Positions 1 through 11,300 of a stretch of DNA of 64,000 nucleotides are shown here, in pieces. This DNA is from Hyperoplus lanceolatus. Lineage: Eukaryota; Chordata; Actinopteri; Uranoscopiformes; Ammodytidae. Position 1 is the stretch's first letter; each line of letters begins with the position of its first letter. The stretch is taken from positions 14,585,501 to 14,649,500 of the forward strand of contig CM049410.1 in assembly GCA_026929865.2 (NCBI GenBank), in the 5' to 3' direction. Below the pieces are notes generated by a model, which had not been told where the DNA came from, searched no databases, and saw only the letters and a list, made by a program, of their open reading frames with translations. The position numbers and the translations under genes are program-made.

Positions 1-1776
1 CCCATTATACCCCTCTGCTAGTACAGACAAAACTTCTCTCACTCTCTCTGTTTATTTGTCCCAATCAAATGTTGTCACCTAATTTGATCTGAGATCAAAA
101 TTTACTTTTCTCGCTGTCTGCAAAATTAAACTTAACACCAATTAAAATCGAGATACATTAAATAAACCTTACAATAAATAAGACAACTTTAACGTATTAA
201 AGTTTCAGATATAAATTAGCCCAAAACTTCACATTTAATAGGCGTGGGGGCCAATGTGAATTCAAGTGATGACAAATAAAAGTGAGATAAAACAGTAATT
301 GCTAGCTTTACTCAGCAAGGCACGGATTCTGCACAAATTTCCTTCCATGAGCTCTCAGCAAAATTCTTACATGGATAAAGAATATAACAATTTTAAACCT
401 AATTGATTTTTGCAAGGTTGGTCAATATGAAGCAAATTGTAGAGTTGCCTCTAGTCCGGTCATCCAAATTGTGTTATAAACCAGAAAAGGAAGGAAGGGT
501 CCAATACACAATAACAACACAATAATGTAATTTCCAATGTTCTCCTTTTAAAAGCTTGTTTCATCAGTGAGAGTTTTGGTTTACTGAGCTACATGGGTTA
601 CGCATATGCAGAGTAAATTTAACTAGTGCATTTTGAAAGGATTTACAGTCATTGTGATCCCCCCTCTCTCTTATAACCAGCAATATGCCTATGTTACCTG
701 CAGCACCTGTTGGCGTTTTGAAGTTACAATGCAAACACATTTTTAAGATGCAGAGCTTTTAGTTTATTCTGGCATGTCATCAAAATAAGCCTAGCCTATA
801 TATGCCGACACTGATATTCTGACTAGTTTTATGAACCAGCAGGTCCTCTCTCGATCAACAGCTCAGAGTGAAAATGGACTAACCGACACAAAAGCAGATG
901 ATGACACAGACTAAAAGCAGAGCTAAGCTGACAGTAGCAAGGCTGCCAGTGATATCCTCAGGCCTCTTTGGATGAGAGGAGGATTAGAGTTGCTTTATGA
1001 TGACAGAGGAAAAAAGACAGTGGTAGGCGTAATGGGGAAAAGAAAAAGATAAAACATAAACGAGATTTGCTGGAGGTGGAGTTTGGACGGTAATGTGATC
1101 GCTCCATATTGATGTCCACTTTTGTTGTGTGTCCCTGTTTTTAGAGTGTGACACCCACTGATGGTCGCGCCTACACCCCTTCATCTGTCAAAACTGACCA
1201 TTGATCATCACATGTGTACACTATCATGTCCTGACTCTGTGTTTTGCGTATTGTTTTTGCATGTGAGACTTGTGGCAGCTCAGGTAAATGAGCTAGTGGT
1301 ATTAGTTACAGAGGTAATCCTGAAAGTAAAATCTGTAGTAATCACTGTGTTTCCAGTTATAATTTAGTGGTAGGGCCTATATGCAGTACTATTAGTAGTA
1401 GCCTGGTAGTGGCAGAACTGGTATAAAGTAGAACTTAAAATGCTTAACCTTTGAGTAGGCCTACTGTTTACTTGCATGGACTTTTTGTTTTTATCATACT
1501 GTAAACTACTTATTTACTCTGTGATTGAAACCTGCACATCTTTTAAAAATAAACTTTTATTATCATGCTTACTATAGCCTAAGACAGAGTTGAAATTGTG
1601 TCTGTCAGTGCTTTGAGTGAGAGTAAAAATAAACTCCATGTCACAGGCCATATAATTAACATGAGTCACATGTTTTGAGGAGGCACCGTGACAAACAGTG
1701 AAGGAAGATGAAGCTTGGGATGATGTGGTGATGAGGCCCGGGCAGAAGCCATGCATTTAGCCGCCCATACACTCAC
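1..1776 (-). other. mapk8ip3: mapk8ip3 intron 1 (partial), no gene seen
   Basis: This stretch lies downstream, on the minus strand, of the splice donor of the first mapk8ip3 coding exon, so it is read as intron 1 running off the left edge. It is AT-rich. I saw no further exon with flanking splice sites and no element with clear terminal repeats. Confidence 0.55.
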
Positions 1777-2082
1777 CTCCTCTGCCTGCTTCCTCAGCGC
1801 TTTCTCGCGCTCGTACTGGGTGATGAGCTGCTCGTTGTCCTCCTTCAAAAGCTCCAGCTCCACCTCGTGCTCCTGGTTCTCGGTGAGCACCGCGTCCAGG
1901 TTCTCCAGCACGTTGACCACCAGCGGCATCAGCTCCTTCACCACCTCCTCGTCGTAGCTGCGGATGAGCCGCTCGAACTCCCGATAGATGGAGTTGGCCA
2001 GGCCCGACACCCGCTCCGACATGACGGAGCCCGTGCCGTAGTCGTCCTGGTAGACCACCTCGTCTATCTGGAGCTCCATCAT
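1777..2082 (-). CDS. mapk8ip3: JNK-interacting protein 3, first coding exon (partial gene)
   Basis: JIP3 is a cytoplasmic scaffold that links JNK-pathway kinases to kinesin-1 and dynein for axonal transport. The exon codes for exactly 102 residues from ATG at 2082 (two consecutive Met codons) to a GAG codon followed by the donor gtgagt at 1776-1771. The sequence holds the N-terminal RH1 region (about residues 21-60, with a YREFERLI stretch and a [15 protein letters not shown] stretch) and the start of a heptad coiled coil (about 65-102, ending [14 protein letters not shown]). The paralogue SPAG9/JIP4 shares this region. The MMELQIDE start and the jpt2-cramp1 neighbourhood favour JIP3. The rest of the gene is beyond the left edge. 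I did not find its 5'UTR boundary. Confidence 0.92.
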
Positions 2083-2965
2083 CTTGGCAGCCGACGAAAC
2101 CGCTTACCCAGATGAGGAGGCTGCTGCGCTACTCAAATTGTTTTTTTTTCTTTCTTTCTCTAGGCCTTTAAGGCGAGTTTGTCACAAGGTTTATATCCGC
2201 TCAGATGCAGGAAAGAAAGTGGGACCTTCAATCACAGCCCTTCCCACAAATTAATAAAACCACTTATGCCATTTTTGTCAGCAACACATAGCCTAGGATT
2301 TTTGCTGAACCAAGAGTGGCTGTTGCTGTGTGTAACGGCGCATAACCTTGAGGTCGGTAGTGGAAATAAGCTATATGGCTCTTATAGCCTATTTGGATGT
2401 AAAGAAGGCCCCCCTCCTCCTCTAGCCCGTTGTATCGCCTCCAGACGCGGCCCGGCTATGGCTCTCCTCCCGCAGAAAGCATCTGATCCAGCGGATCGGC
2501 CCTCGTTGAGTCCATGCCGAGGAGCGAAATGCCTTCGTCGATGGTATTGCACCTGCCTCTCAACAGCAGCCGCAGCCATGGACCCCAGCCATTACTGGCA
2601 GGGGAAATAAATAAATTAATAAATAGGCTAGGTAAATAAATAAATAAGCGAACGCTCCAGATCGCCGCCGACGCCCCGATCCACGGTCTCTATAAGCGCG
2701 TCTCTCTCATGTTTCGTTTCGCCGCCCCCTTCCAGCGGGCTGCCTGCCGATGCTGTTGCTGCTGCCGGCCACGCTCGGGCGTTGATGGTGATGTCGCCCT
2801 ATGGGAGAGGCTCTCTCCCTGCTGTTCCGATGGAGGAGCCAGCTGACCGACTCTGGCTGACGTCACACCGTCTGCATTGAGCGAGCGGAGCCACTGCGTC
2901 AAGTCTGACACACGCCGCACCGGAGGTCGGCTCCAAGATTTCACAATAAAGCCACACTATACTAT
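2083..2965 (-). promoter_or_regulatory. mapk8ip3: mapk8ip3 5' flank with full CRE
   Basis: This region upstream of the mapk8ip3 start is richer in GC and CpG than its surroundings (notably 2410-2580 and 2655-2940). A perfect palindromic CRE, TGACGTCA, sits at 2858-2865, about 780 bp upstream of the ATG. An A/T-rich AAATA repeat lies at 2603-2648. The transcription start cannot be placed from sequence alone. Confidence 0.45.
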
Positions 2966-5900
2966 CTGAGAATTTCAATTTTGACAAATATTTTAATATC
3001 ATAGCTTGTCGTTAAAATAAGGCCTATGTAACACATTAACTAAGCTATCAGTGTATCTGTTAAGAGAAGTAGGCCTAGCCTAACCTATAGGCTTACTTCT
3101 CATTCTGAGGATAGCCTATTTATAAGATCCTCTGGGGAGTGCTTTCTAAAGTCTTGGAACAGTATTAAGTAGAGTACAATTCATAACAGAACTTGAGCGA
3201 CAAACTGAGTGTGAAGTTTAAAAGGCTTGGGCCTTTTTCAGGCTAGTATTTGCATTGTGGATAATGTATTTCAGCCTCACCCATGACTTGACTAAAAGGC
3301 AGGATACATCAGCCTCTGCGGGTTCATTTGAAACCCTCTCTCTCTTTTGTGTGCATTGCTCAATTACTGCACTGCCCACTTTGATACGTTGAAATGTTTA
3401 AAATATTATCATAGAAAGAAATCCCTTCAAGCGTGCTGCGCACTAGTGATTTTGCAATCACAATCTCCGGTGTCACTTTGAGTCCAAGTGTGAGATTGAC
3501 CAAGATCCCTCAAGCGTTCTTGAGATATTGGGCCGGTTTCGCAGACATGGATTAAGCCTAGTTCTGGACTAAATTGTACTTTCAATGGACAATCTCCATT
3601 CAAAATTCCATTTAGTCCAGGACTAGGGTTAATCCATGTCTGTGAAACTGGCCCATTGTGTTCATGAGGCATAAGGTCACAATGACCTTAAAGTTTAACC
3701 TCTAAAATCGAATACATTTTTAATCTAATCTAATCATATTTGTTCAATGTTTGAAGTAGATTCTTCAAAATGTTCATGAGATAGCCTATTGTGCTCATAA
3801 GAATGGCACGGACAGATGTATGATAGTTTTTCCATCTCTATAATAAATACAGTCTGAAAAAATACAGCATCATTATAAAGCCAAACCAATTTGAAGCACC
3901 TGTAAAATCCACTTTGTTATATCCATGATTATAAATTGACTGAGATCTAGAATTCAAAATTCCCCCAGGTATTTAACACTAAAACAAATGTTTCATATTA
4001 TGTTTATTTATTTGAGAGGATATATCTCCTGTAAATATGGTCTCCCTAAATGGTGATCCAAATACCTGATTTCCATAAGCACACGCGTCCTTAATAGTAG
4101 AACGCTTGCAAGGAGTTTTATTTTGGAATTTGAAACAGGAAGTCCAAGTTTTTCCACACAACCGCTTGCAGTACCTGGTGCTACAGTTTAACAATAATGA
4201 CAAGGCAATCTCCCAGAACGAAATGAAATGCTTCAACATCCACACAAACAATAGTCACTATCGGCAACCTACTTTATAAAACAGATTATTGACAATTATA
4301 AGATTATTTTAGAGTTAAAAGTTAAAAAACATTAAAGCTGACATTTCCCAAGTGAGAGATTAAAAGTACCTTAACACATTTGTGTCCAACTTTATGAACA
4401 CGCCATCAAAAATGTCTAAGGGGCCTTGTTATAAAGTTGTGATTTTTAAAGGATTGATGGTCCATATTAAAAAGCCCTGTTTTAAGGGGGGGTCAGCATA
4501 TGAGAAGCAGATATGAACACGTGTTCATATCTGTCGATGTTGGCCTATAGCACAGAGGAAATGAGTCAATAGTTCTGTTCCTAAAAAAGTCTCTTCTCAG
4601 TTTGGTTTCTTGTAGTAAATAATGAAAATCACCCCATCATGATTAAAATGTATACCCATAGTGAGTGCTGCTTGAGAGAGAAAAAAACATAGAAATTGCT
4701 TGGATCAATAGTGGCTCAAGCACCAGTCTCGTGTAGAAGCTGAATAGGACACATACAGTTCGATTTATGGCGTCTTAAGTTTTGACACAATTTAAAATAT
4801 GGTCAGAAACAGAGATTAACCTCCACGTCGGGATCTTACAGTGATTGGATCAAGATCAAGTTCTATTCAGCCAGACATGGCTCCTTGGTCAGAGTTTGCA
4901 CTTGAATCTGCAAAATAAATTAAGTTGAAATGATGAGATGAGTTGAAAAATCTTCTTCCAGTGAAAATGCCTGGATAAACATAATGCAAAGCCACCTTTC
5001 AAAGCAGATCCTTATTCTAAAATGTATTGGTTCCTTATGCTTTATTACACAAGTTACTTTAATTTCATTATCCTTTAAAAGAAAATGTAAACTTCATGTG
5101 AAATGACCCAATTACCCATTTGCAGATATAGAATGTAGTGTAGGGGAATGTATGCACAAGACTGGTTGGTTGCAGCTTTTGAGACCCCGCAGATAGGAGA
5201 GCATAAATAACAGTTCCAGACAAAAAAAAGAAGTAAGGAGTTGAGAGCAAACATCTTTCACTTGAACTTTCTTTCAGGCGGACAGGCGTAGCGTGGGCTA
5301 TTGTTTGCTGTGGAGAGGATTAACAATGGAGACCAAAAACAGTCAATGAAGCATAAAAACTGGCCACATAAAGCAGAGACAGCTTTAAAGCCAAATGAAT
5401 CTTTAACCACCTCTATATTTAACACTTATGTCCCTGGTATTTCACAATGTTTTATCAATCCTTACATGGTTAATGTGCCACTCTAAAAGGGCATTAATGT
5501 AAAATATGTTTGTCAACAGAGCCAGTCATATATAGAATTAATTGCAAACCTAAAGTGAAATAAAGGTTTTAAATATAGACTATTTGTATTTTCATCATGT
5601 TTCTCATCAGCATAAAGTTTCGGATGTTCTTCCTATCTCATTCGGTAGGTGGCAGTGAAATACTGACAATATTTCAGTTTCTTTACATACTCACAGTAGA
5701 AGGTGGGTCGTCCTCTATTTAAGGTGTCGGCCTGCTGCTTGCTATCGCACAAAGAGTGGACAAAAGCAGATGATGAGCCAAGTTCAAGTCTTGACATGTA
5801 AATAAGCTTTAAGTTTTCTTAACGCGTAAAAGATGAAAAATCTGATCTCAATTAATTTACCTGGTCACTTTAGGATCTAGGTTTCCTTTGTTCCTTACTA

Positions 5901-6809
5901 AATGCAATTTAAACATTATCTTGTCATTCATTATTATCGGGGAAATAAGTTACAACCAGCAGAAAAACCTAACCAAATGAAGAGTAGAGGAGATAGTTTT
6001 AAATGATGAAGCACAAAAATTGGCTTCATACTGGACAGATATAAAGTGATATTAACACCTTCAGCTTTTGGTTTAATAATTGGAGTAACATTAATACAGA
6101 TACCGCTAACGTGACACAATAAACAAAACCAATTGTGTGAGTTAAATGTTAGTAATTTCCCCCAACGTTGTTACTGCCTGAAATGCAACACATCCCAATC
6201 TGTATTGTGATTTGAGTCGGTAGTTATTCAGTTGAGTCACTTGTCTGTTTGCGCTCATACCACACACAAATACACAGTCATTGTGGTGGACGAGTTTTTG
6301 TATTTACCTATAATATTTCTCAAACCTCATTTTTTCATTCATCCATTGTTCCTCACTGATGCCAAGTCATTTTGCAAGAGTATGTATCATACATTGCTTA
6401 AAAGCCACATCATTATTCATCAATATAAAAAATTATATTTGTGACGTAGTTTTGTGGCCATTCAAATAGGACCCATCTCACTAGTTGCACTTGGAGGCCA
6501 TCTTGTATTTGGAACAAGGAGCTGAGCTTGCACATTGTGCTGCCAAAGGGCAAATCTGGACAAAAGCCCCAGTGATTCAATAATCCACTATAACTCTGGA
6601 GCAGACAAGGCATAGTTTGTACATCACATTTACACTGATCCACACACATATTTAACACATTTTGCAAGTTATTTCTATTTTTAAGAAGTACATTCCAAAG
6701 TGTTTCACTCACTACACACCTTTTAATGAATAATTACCGAATCATATGTATTCTGAGAGGAAGGTGTGTATGTTCTTTGGAAAGTAAACAAAATAAGCAA
6801 ACTCTAAAT
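2966..6809. other. intergenic, mapk8ip3 to jpt2
   Basis: This AT-rich stretch lies between the 5' end of mapk8ip3 and the 3' end of jpt2. Apart from the small palindromic MITE at 3529-3655, I saw no exon, RNA gene or element with clear ends. The short ORFs here have no recognisable protein and no splice context. Confidence 0.5.
3529..3655. mobile_element. short palindromic MITE
   Basis: This is a roughly 127-bp near-perfect inverted repeat. The left arm starts TGGGCCGGTTTCGCAGACAT and the right arm ends CTGTGAAACTGGCCCA. The inner arms match around CTGGACTAAA and TTTAGTCCAG. It has no coding capacity. Both GGGCC ends are flanked by ATT, a possible 3-bp target duplication. Confidence 0.75.
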
Positions 6810-8100
6810 TGCAAAACAACAGTTTTATTGCAATACACAGGACTTCTTTATTCTGCAGTGCTCATTGCCTGCTAGGCACATCAACGCAAAGGGGACAGGC
6901 TGGCACCAGAATAAACATGAATGTGGGTCATGAAGTGGGTGAAAAGGTGATTATCAATTAGCCCACCTGGACTCAGGTAGGCCACACGTTTGTCCAGAGT
7001 TCACTTGTCTTGAGCCGTTTTAATTTAAAACATAAACAGATGCCTACCCCATGCAAAGAAAATAAAAAGGCATGTTCTAGGATAAAGCAAGCAATGAGGA
7101 CAAAGCAGAAAAGTACCTGCACAATACAATCGCATATAAATCAAAATGGAATTTTTTTTTTGAGGAAGCAGAACATTTTTTGGGAGTCAACAACCGCATT
7201 CGTCTTTGTTTCAAATACAATTTTTGGCTCCTTATCATTCAACAGAGGTTGTACTCTAACAGCAGAGAATTAACGTTACACATGTTGAATTTGAGAAGAC
7301 AAGAGAGATGAAAACATAGTTAGGCTGATAGAAGACTTGATTGAACAGTCACTAATTGTAGGCTAACACATGTATCATTTTGGTAGAAGGCCAAACAAAA
7401 GCTTTGATCGTGGTCAACAAATAAGGGTGTGGCAAAGCATAAGAAGTGGCACTGAAACATTCTACATTGATGATTAACATTCTACGTTGGTGAAGGATCT
7501 ACTCACCCTCCTCCTGACCTAACGCCAACACATTAGGGTTTAAAACAAACACCCTGAACTTTGAGCAACATTTTTTTGTTGTTACGCCATAATATCATTT
7601 AAATCCATGACTGTTTAAAGCTAAATGCTTGCACAATAATTCCGACATCTTAAACAATTTGAGATGCAAAACCGTCTAACAAAGTGACAAATAATTGTGT
7701 CTTAAACCCAACTACGTGTACAAGTGCTTAAAACATAGACAATCGTCACCGCTTTAAGAGATTGATCAGTGTCACAGTTCAAGTGATAAAGTGATAGCCT
7801 GTTGATTGATCAGTTGGTGATTGTATGACTGCAGGTTTCAATGAGGAGGAATATGACAGATTGGGAGAAACAGAAATGGGTGGAGCCAGAAATAGGGCTA
7901 AAAGTGCAAGAGGTTAAGGATAACACATTGGATCAGGAATTGTGGTATTTCCTGGTCTGGGTTTTGAATGCAGAGGTGAAGTAACCGTTGGGAGGGGAGG
8001 GGAAAAGGAAGTTGGAATGAGAGAAGATTGACAGGGGGAGCAGACAAGGAGTGTAATGATGGACAAAAAGATTGGAGGAGTTGTGGTGTGTTCAAGCTGA
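6810..8100 (-). other. jpt2: jpt2 3'UTR with two polyadenylation signals
   Basis: Downstream of the jpt2 stop on the minus strand there are no further exons. Two AATAAA signals (TTTATT on the plus strand) lie at 6847-6852 and 6824-6829. The exact cleavage site is inferred. Confidence 0.4.
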
Positions 8101-8277
8101 TCAGTAGAATACCACGCTAGACTTTCCTCCGGGGGGGTTGAGGACCCTGTTGTGAGCGCGAGGCAGGGGGCCCAGGTGAGGCTCGTGGTTCTTCATATCA
8201 ACGGGCTCTACAGCAGGTGGACGGGAAGAGGGAGAAGGAGACGGCTCAGGCACTGGAGCTGGGGCAGGAACCACCGT

Positions 8278-8322
<45 letters not shown>

Positions 8323-11300
8323 GGGGGGCTCTTCCTTAGCTGGCACAGGAGCTGGGGGGGCAGCGGCTTCCACCTTCACCTCAGCATTAGTGACCTTGAC
8401 TGCGGGTGCTTTGAGTAAAAATAAATAAATAATTACAATACCATAAAAATACCATATATTTCCATTTGTGACACAATAAAAATCACATCTTCACAAGTGG
8501 AATGAGACTACATCCTGTAGCTGGCAACATGGGCATGTTGCTAGCTATGCGGTGGGCCCTCTAGCCAATAGGCTGTGTATTAACACTGGATTTTATTTCA
8601 GCACACATATATTATGGACAGGTAGCATATTGTGAGAAGATATTCACTGATTTTGACCAAAGATTATTTGACAACAAGCATTCTCCAGAATCACTGACTT
8701 CACCTTTGACCAACAGTTGCTATTTTTTAGTAGAATTGATGATTGAAAAACTTAAAATATAAATTTCATCAAACACTCTGTGGACCAAATGATTAAGAAG
8801 AAGTTTGTGCCAATTAGTCTAACCTGTGTAGTAAATAAATAAGAATTTACTTATACAATCTCACCTGGTGATTCGGGTTCAGCTTTCACACTTAGATTGT
8901 CCTGTAAAACATAATAAAGAAAAGAGATTTCCTACAGTGTAAACAATGAATGAAAGTCCTTCTCAGGTCTCTCGTGATCACAGATTTCAATCTCAAACAA
9001 GACTGAGGGAAATAAAAGGAGATTTAGAATACTAAGAATTAGGGGTGGGAATCTCTTGGCACCTCACGATTTGAGTCCGATTCAGAGGTCAACGATTCGA
9101 TTCAAAATCGATTATCAATGCATCTCGATGCAATTTTTCTATTTTTACATACAGTACATACCCATGTGTGATTTAAAAAAAAATAATTTATTAGGGGTGT
9201 GTGGAGACGTCATTATCTGTATCTGTTCAACCAACAAAATTATCTGTATCCGGATACACAACAAGAAGTGGGCGTGGCGTATACCGGAAGTTTCTTTTAC
9301 ATTAGCCTACATTAAAGGAAGTCACACCTACATTGATTTTCTAAACTAATATTCATTGTCAATGAATATTAGTGCCAATGCTTTGGAGGGACAAGTGATT
9401 GTCCCTCCAAAGCATCACATTGATGTAATGTTGACATATAAGTCAAAAAGTCAGATATATTCTACCTTTTCATCTCTCTCTTCTTTGTTCTCAGAATACA
9501 AAGAAATTCAGGGAACGAAAATATTGATAAATAACAGCCCAAATCTGTGCATAGGCTACTCACTGTTAGTAGATGAGGGCCAGTGTTTTACTTTTAACTT
9601 AATTAAGGTCTCCCTTTAACTGGGGGAAATACAGCTGTATTTCATGATTTTTTTTTGTTGATCTCTATCTCTTCCCCTCTTCTTTTACATTTGTTTTACT
9701 AAACTAAGATTTAGGAACAATCTGTATCAACGTGCCAATCTCATAAACCCCAAATCATATCTTAGCCTTTCCACAAAGCCATATGTGATTTTAATGTGTT
9801 AAGTTTGCAGTTTCCGATTTTATTGTATAGGTCCTGAAGTAGGCCTAGGCGTATACGCATTGATTGACAGCTGAAAAAGTACAGGTCTTTAGCATTAGTT
9901 TGATGGAAATGTTGTGGTGTTTGAAAGAGTTTAAGCAGTAGGCCTAGTGAATGTAAATACATCGGGGAAGGGCTGACGGTGACTCGGGGTGCAGCACATT
10001 CCATCGGTTCGTCTCTTCTCCGCCACGGCAGTGGGTTACGAGGAAACTCAAATAAAAACGGCAGCGAATGCGACCGGTAGAACCCTCTATTCAAGGGAAA
10101 AGGCAAACGCGCTGCGTTTATCAGTGGATAAAAAGAGAGAGATCCCGGGTCACGGGACGCGCCCGGTCCTCTCGTGTCCACCGCAGAACAGCTGTTAGTG
10201 TCATTCTACCTGTTGTGTCATTGAGGCGGAACGCGCTGCGTCAATTAGGCGCATAATATAAAAACAATTAAATCCCCGAATAATAACGGGACAATTCGCA
10301 AATTATCCGTATCTAACTCATTATCTGTGCTTATCCGAATACATATTCGGATTCGGGCTCATCCCTAATATTTATATACACATCTGAGTTTGCTACTCAC
10401 TTCCTACTTTTGTGATGATCATTAAATACAATCAACAGATGAATTGCCTTCTCTAATATTGTATTAGAGAAAAAGCTTTTCTATGAACAGTGCAATAATC
10501 AATGCAGCTTGCATTTCAACACAATATAGAAGTATATAAAAACTAAACTGATTCAGTTTATTTTCTTTCTACTCTTGTAAATCATGTTTCAATAGGATTT
10601 CTATTCTATTATTTTCTGTGTCATTTCAACACCTACACCTGGGGTACAAAAAGTATGGCTTGGAATTCAGCTCTCATACAAAAACGTAAACAGAAACAAA
10701 GCCGGTGCAGGTCATATGGGTTTGCTGCTCTCAGCCCTTTTGTCGCCACTTTTAACAACTCACACTTTTGTGTTATGCATGCGCAGTGGCGCAGGAAATA
10801 CTAGTTCGAGAGAGAATCGCGATGCTTCGGAGAATCGATTATTTTTCCCACCCCTACTAAAAATACACGTTTAAGGTCAATAACACATCCTTTAATATGG
10901 CTGAACAGAAAATGTTCCACCGTGTTCATACAGTTCCATCACATGTTCTTTGCATAAACCACTTAAGAGGCCATAGCTACCTAACGGTAAGTAAGACCGT
11001 TGCAATGAAGACAGTTTTGGTTGCACAAATGATCGATACACTCGGGTATGTGACACAGTTTGTGCTTTTTCAGTCTTAAAGGGGCAAACAAGGATCAAAT
11101 AAAGGATACATGGAGGTGTTATGGTGGACAAATAGATTTTTCTTCTATGGGATGAACTATTCCTTTAAAAGCTTGTTAGTTTGTGTCCATTAAGAGTCAT
11201 GGGTTAAACTGTATACAATAAGGAAAAACTACATAAAACACAAGACAAAACTGAGAGAAGCATGGCCTACCTTTGGCTTGTTGGGGTGGCTTCGGGTTGG

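Larger units (their letters stand above)
9040..10856. mobile_element. hAT-like non-autonomous element in jpt2 intron 3
   Basis: The terminal inverted repeats are TAGGGGTGGGAA (9040-9051) and TTCCCACCCCTA (10845-10856). The flanks CTAAGAAT (9032-9039) and CTAAAAAT (10857-10864) form an 8-bp target duplication with one mismatch, typical of hAT transposons. The element has no transposase ORF. It is split by a second element at 9192-10367. Confidence 0.7.

Noticed and set aside
1-30. TATACCCCTCTGCT at the left edge resembles the right end of the 51590-52981 element.
   Set aside because: Only 14 bases match, and the rest of any element would be outside the window.
8101-8379. GTG at 8379 as a start for a separate 92-aa protein.
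   Set aside because: It is the last exon of jpt2; the frame continues across the splice acceptor at 8408.
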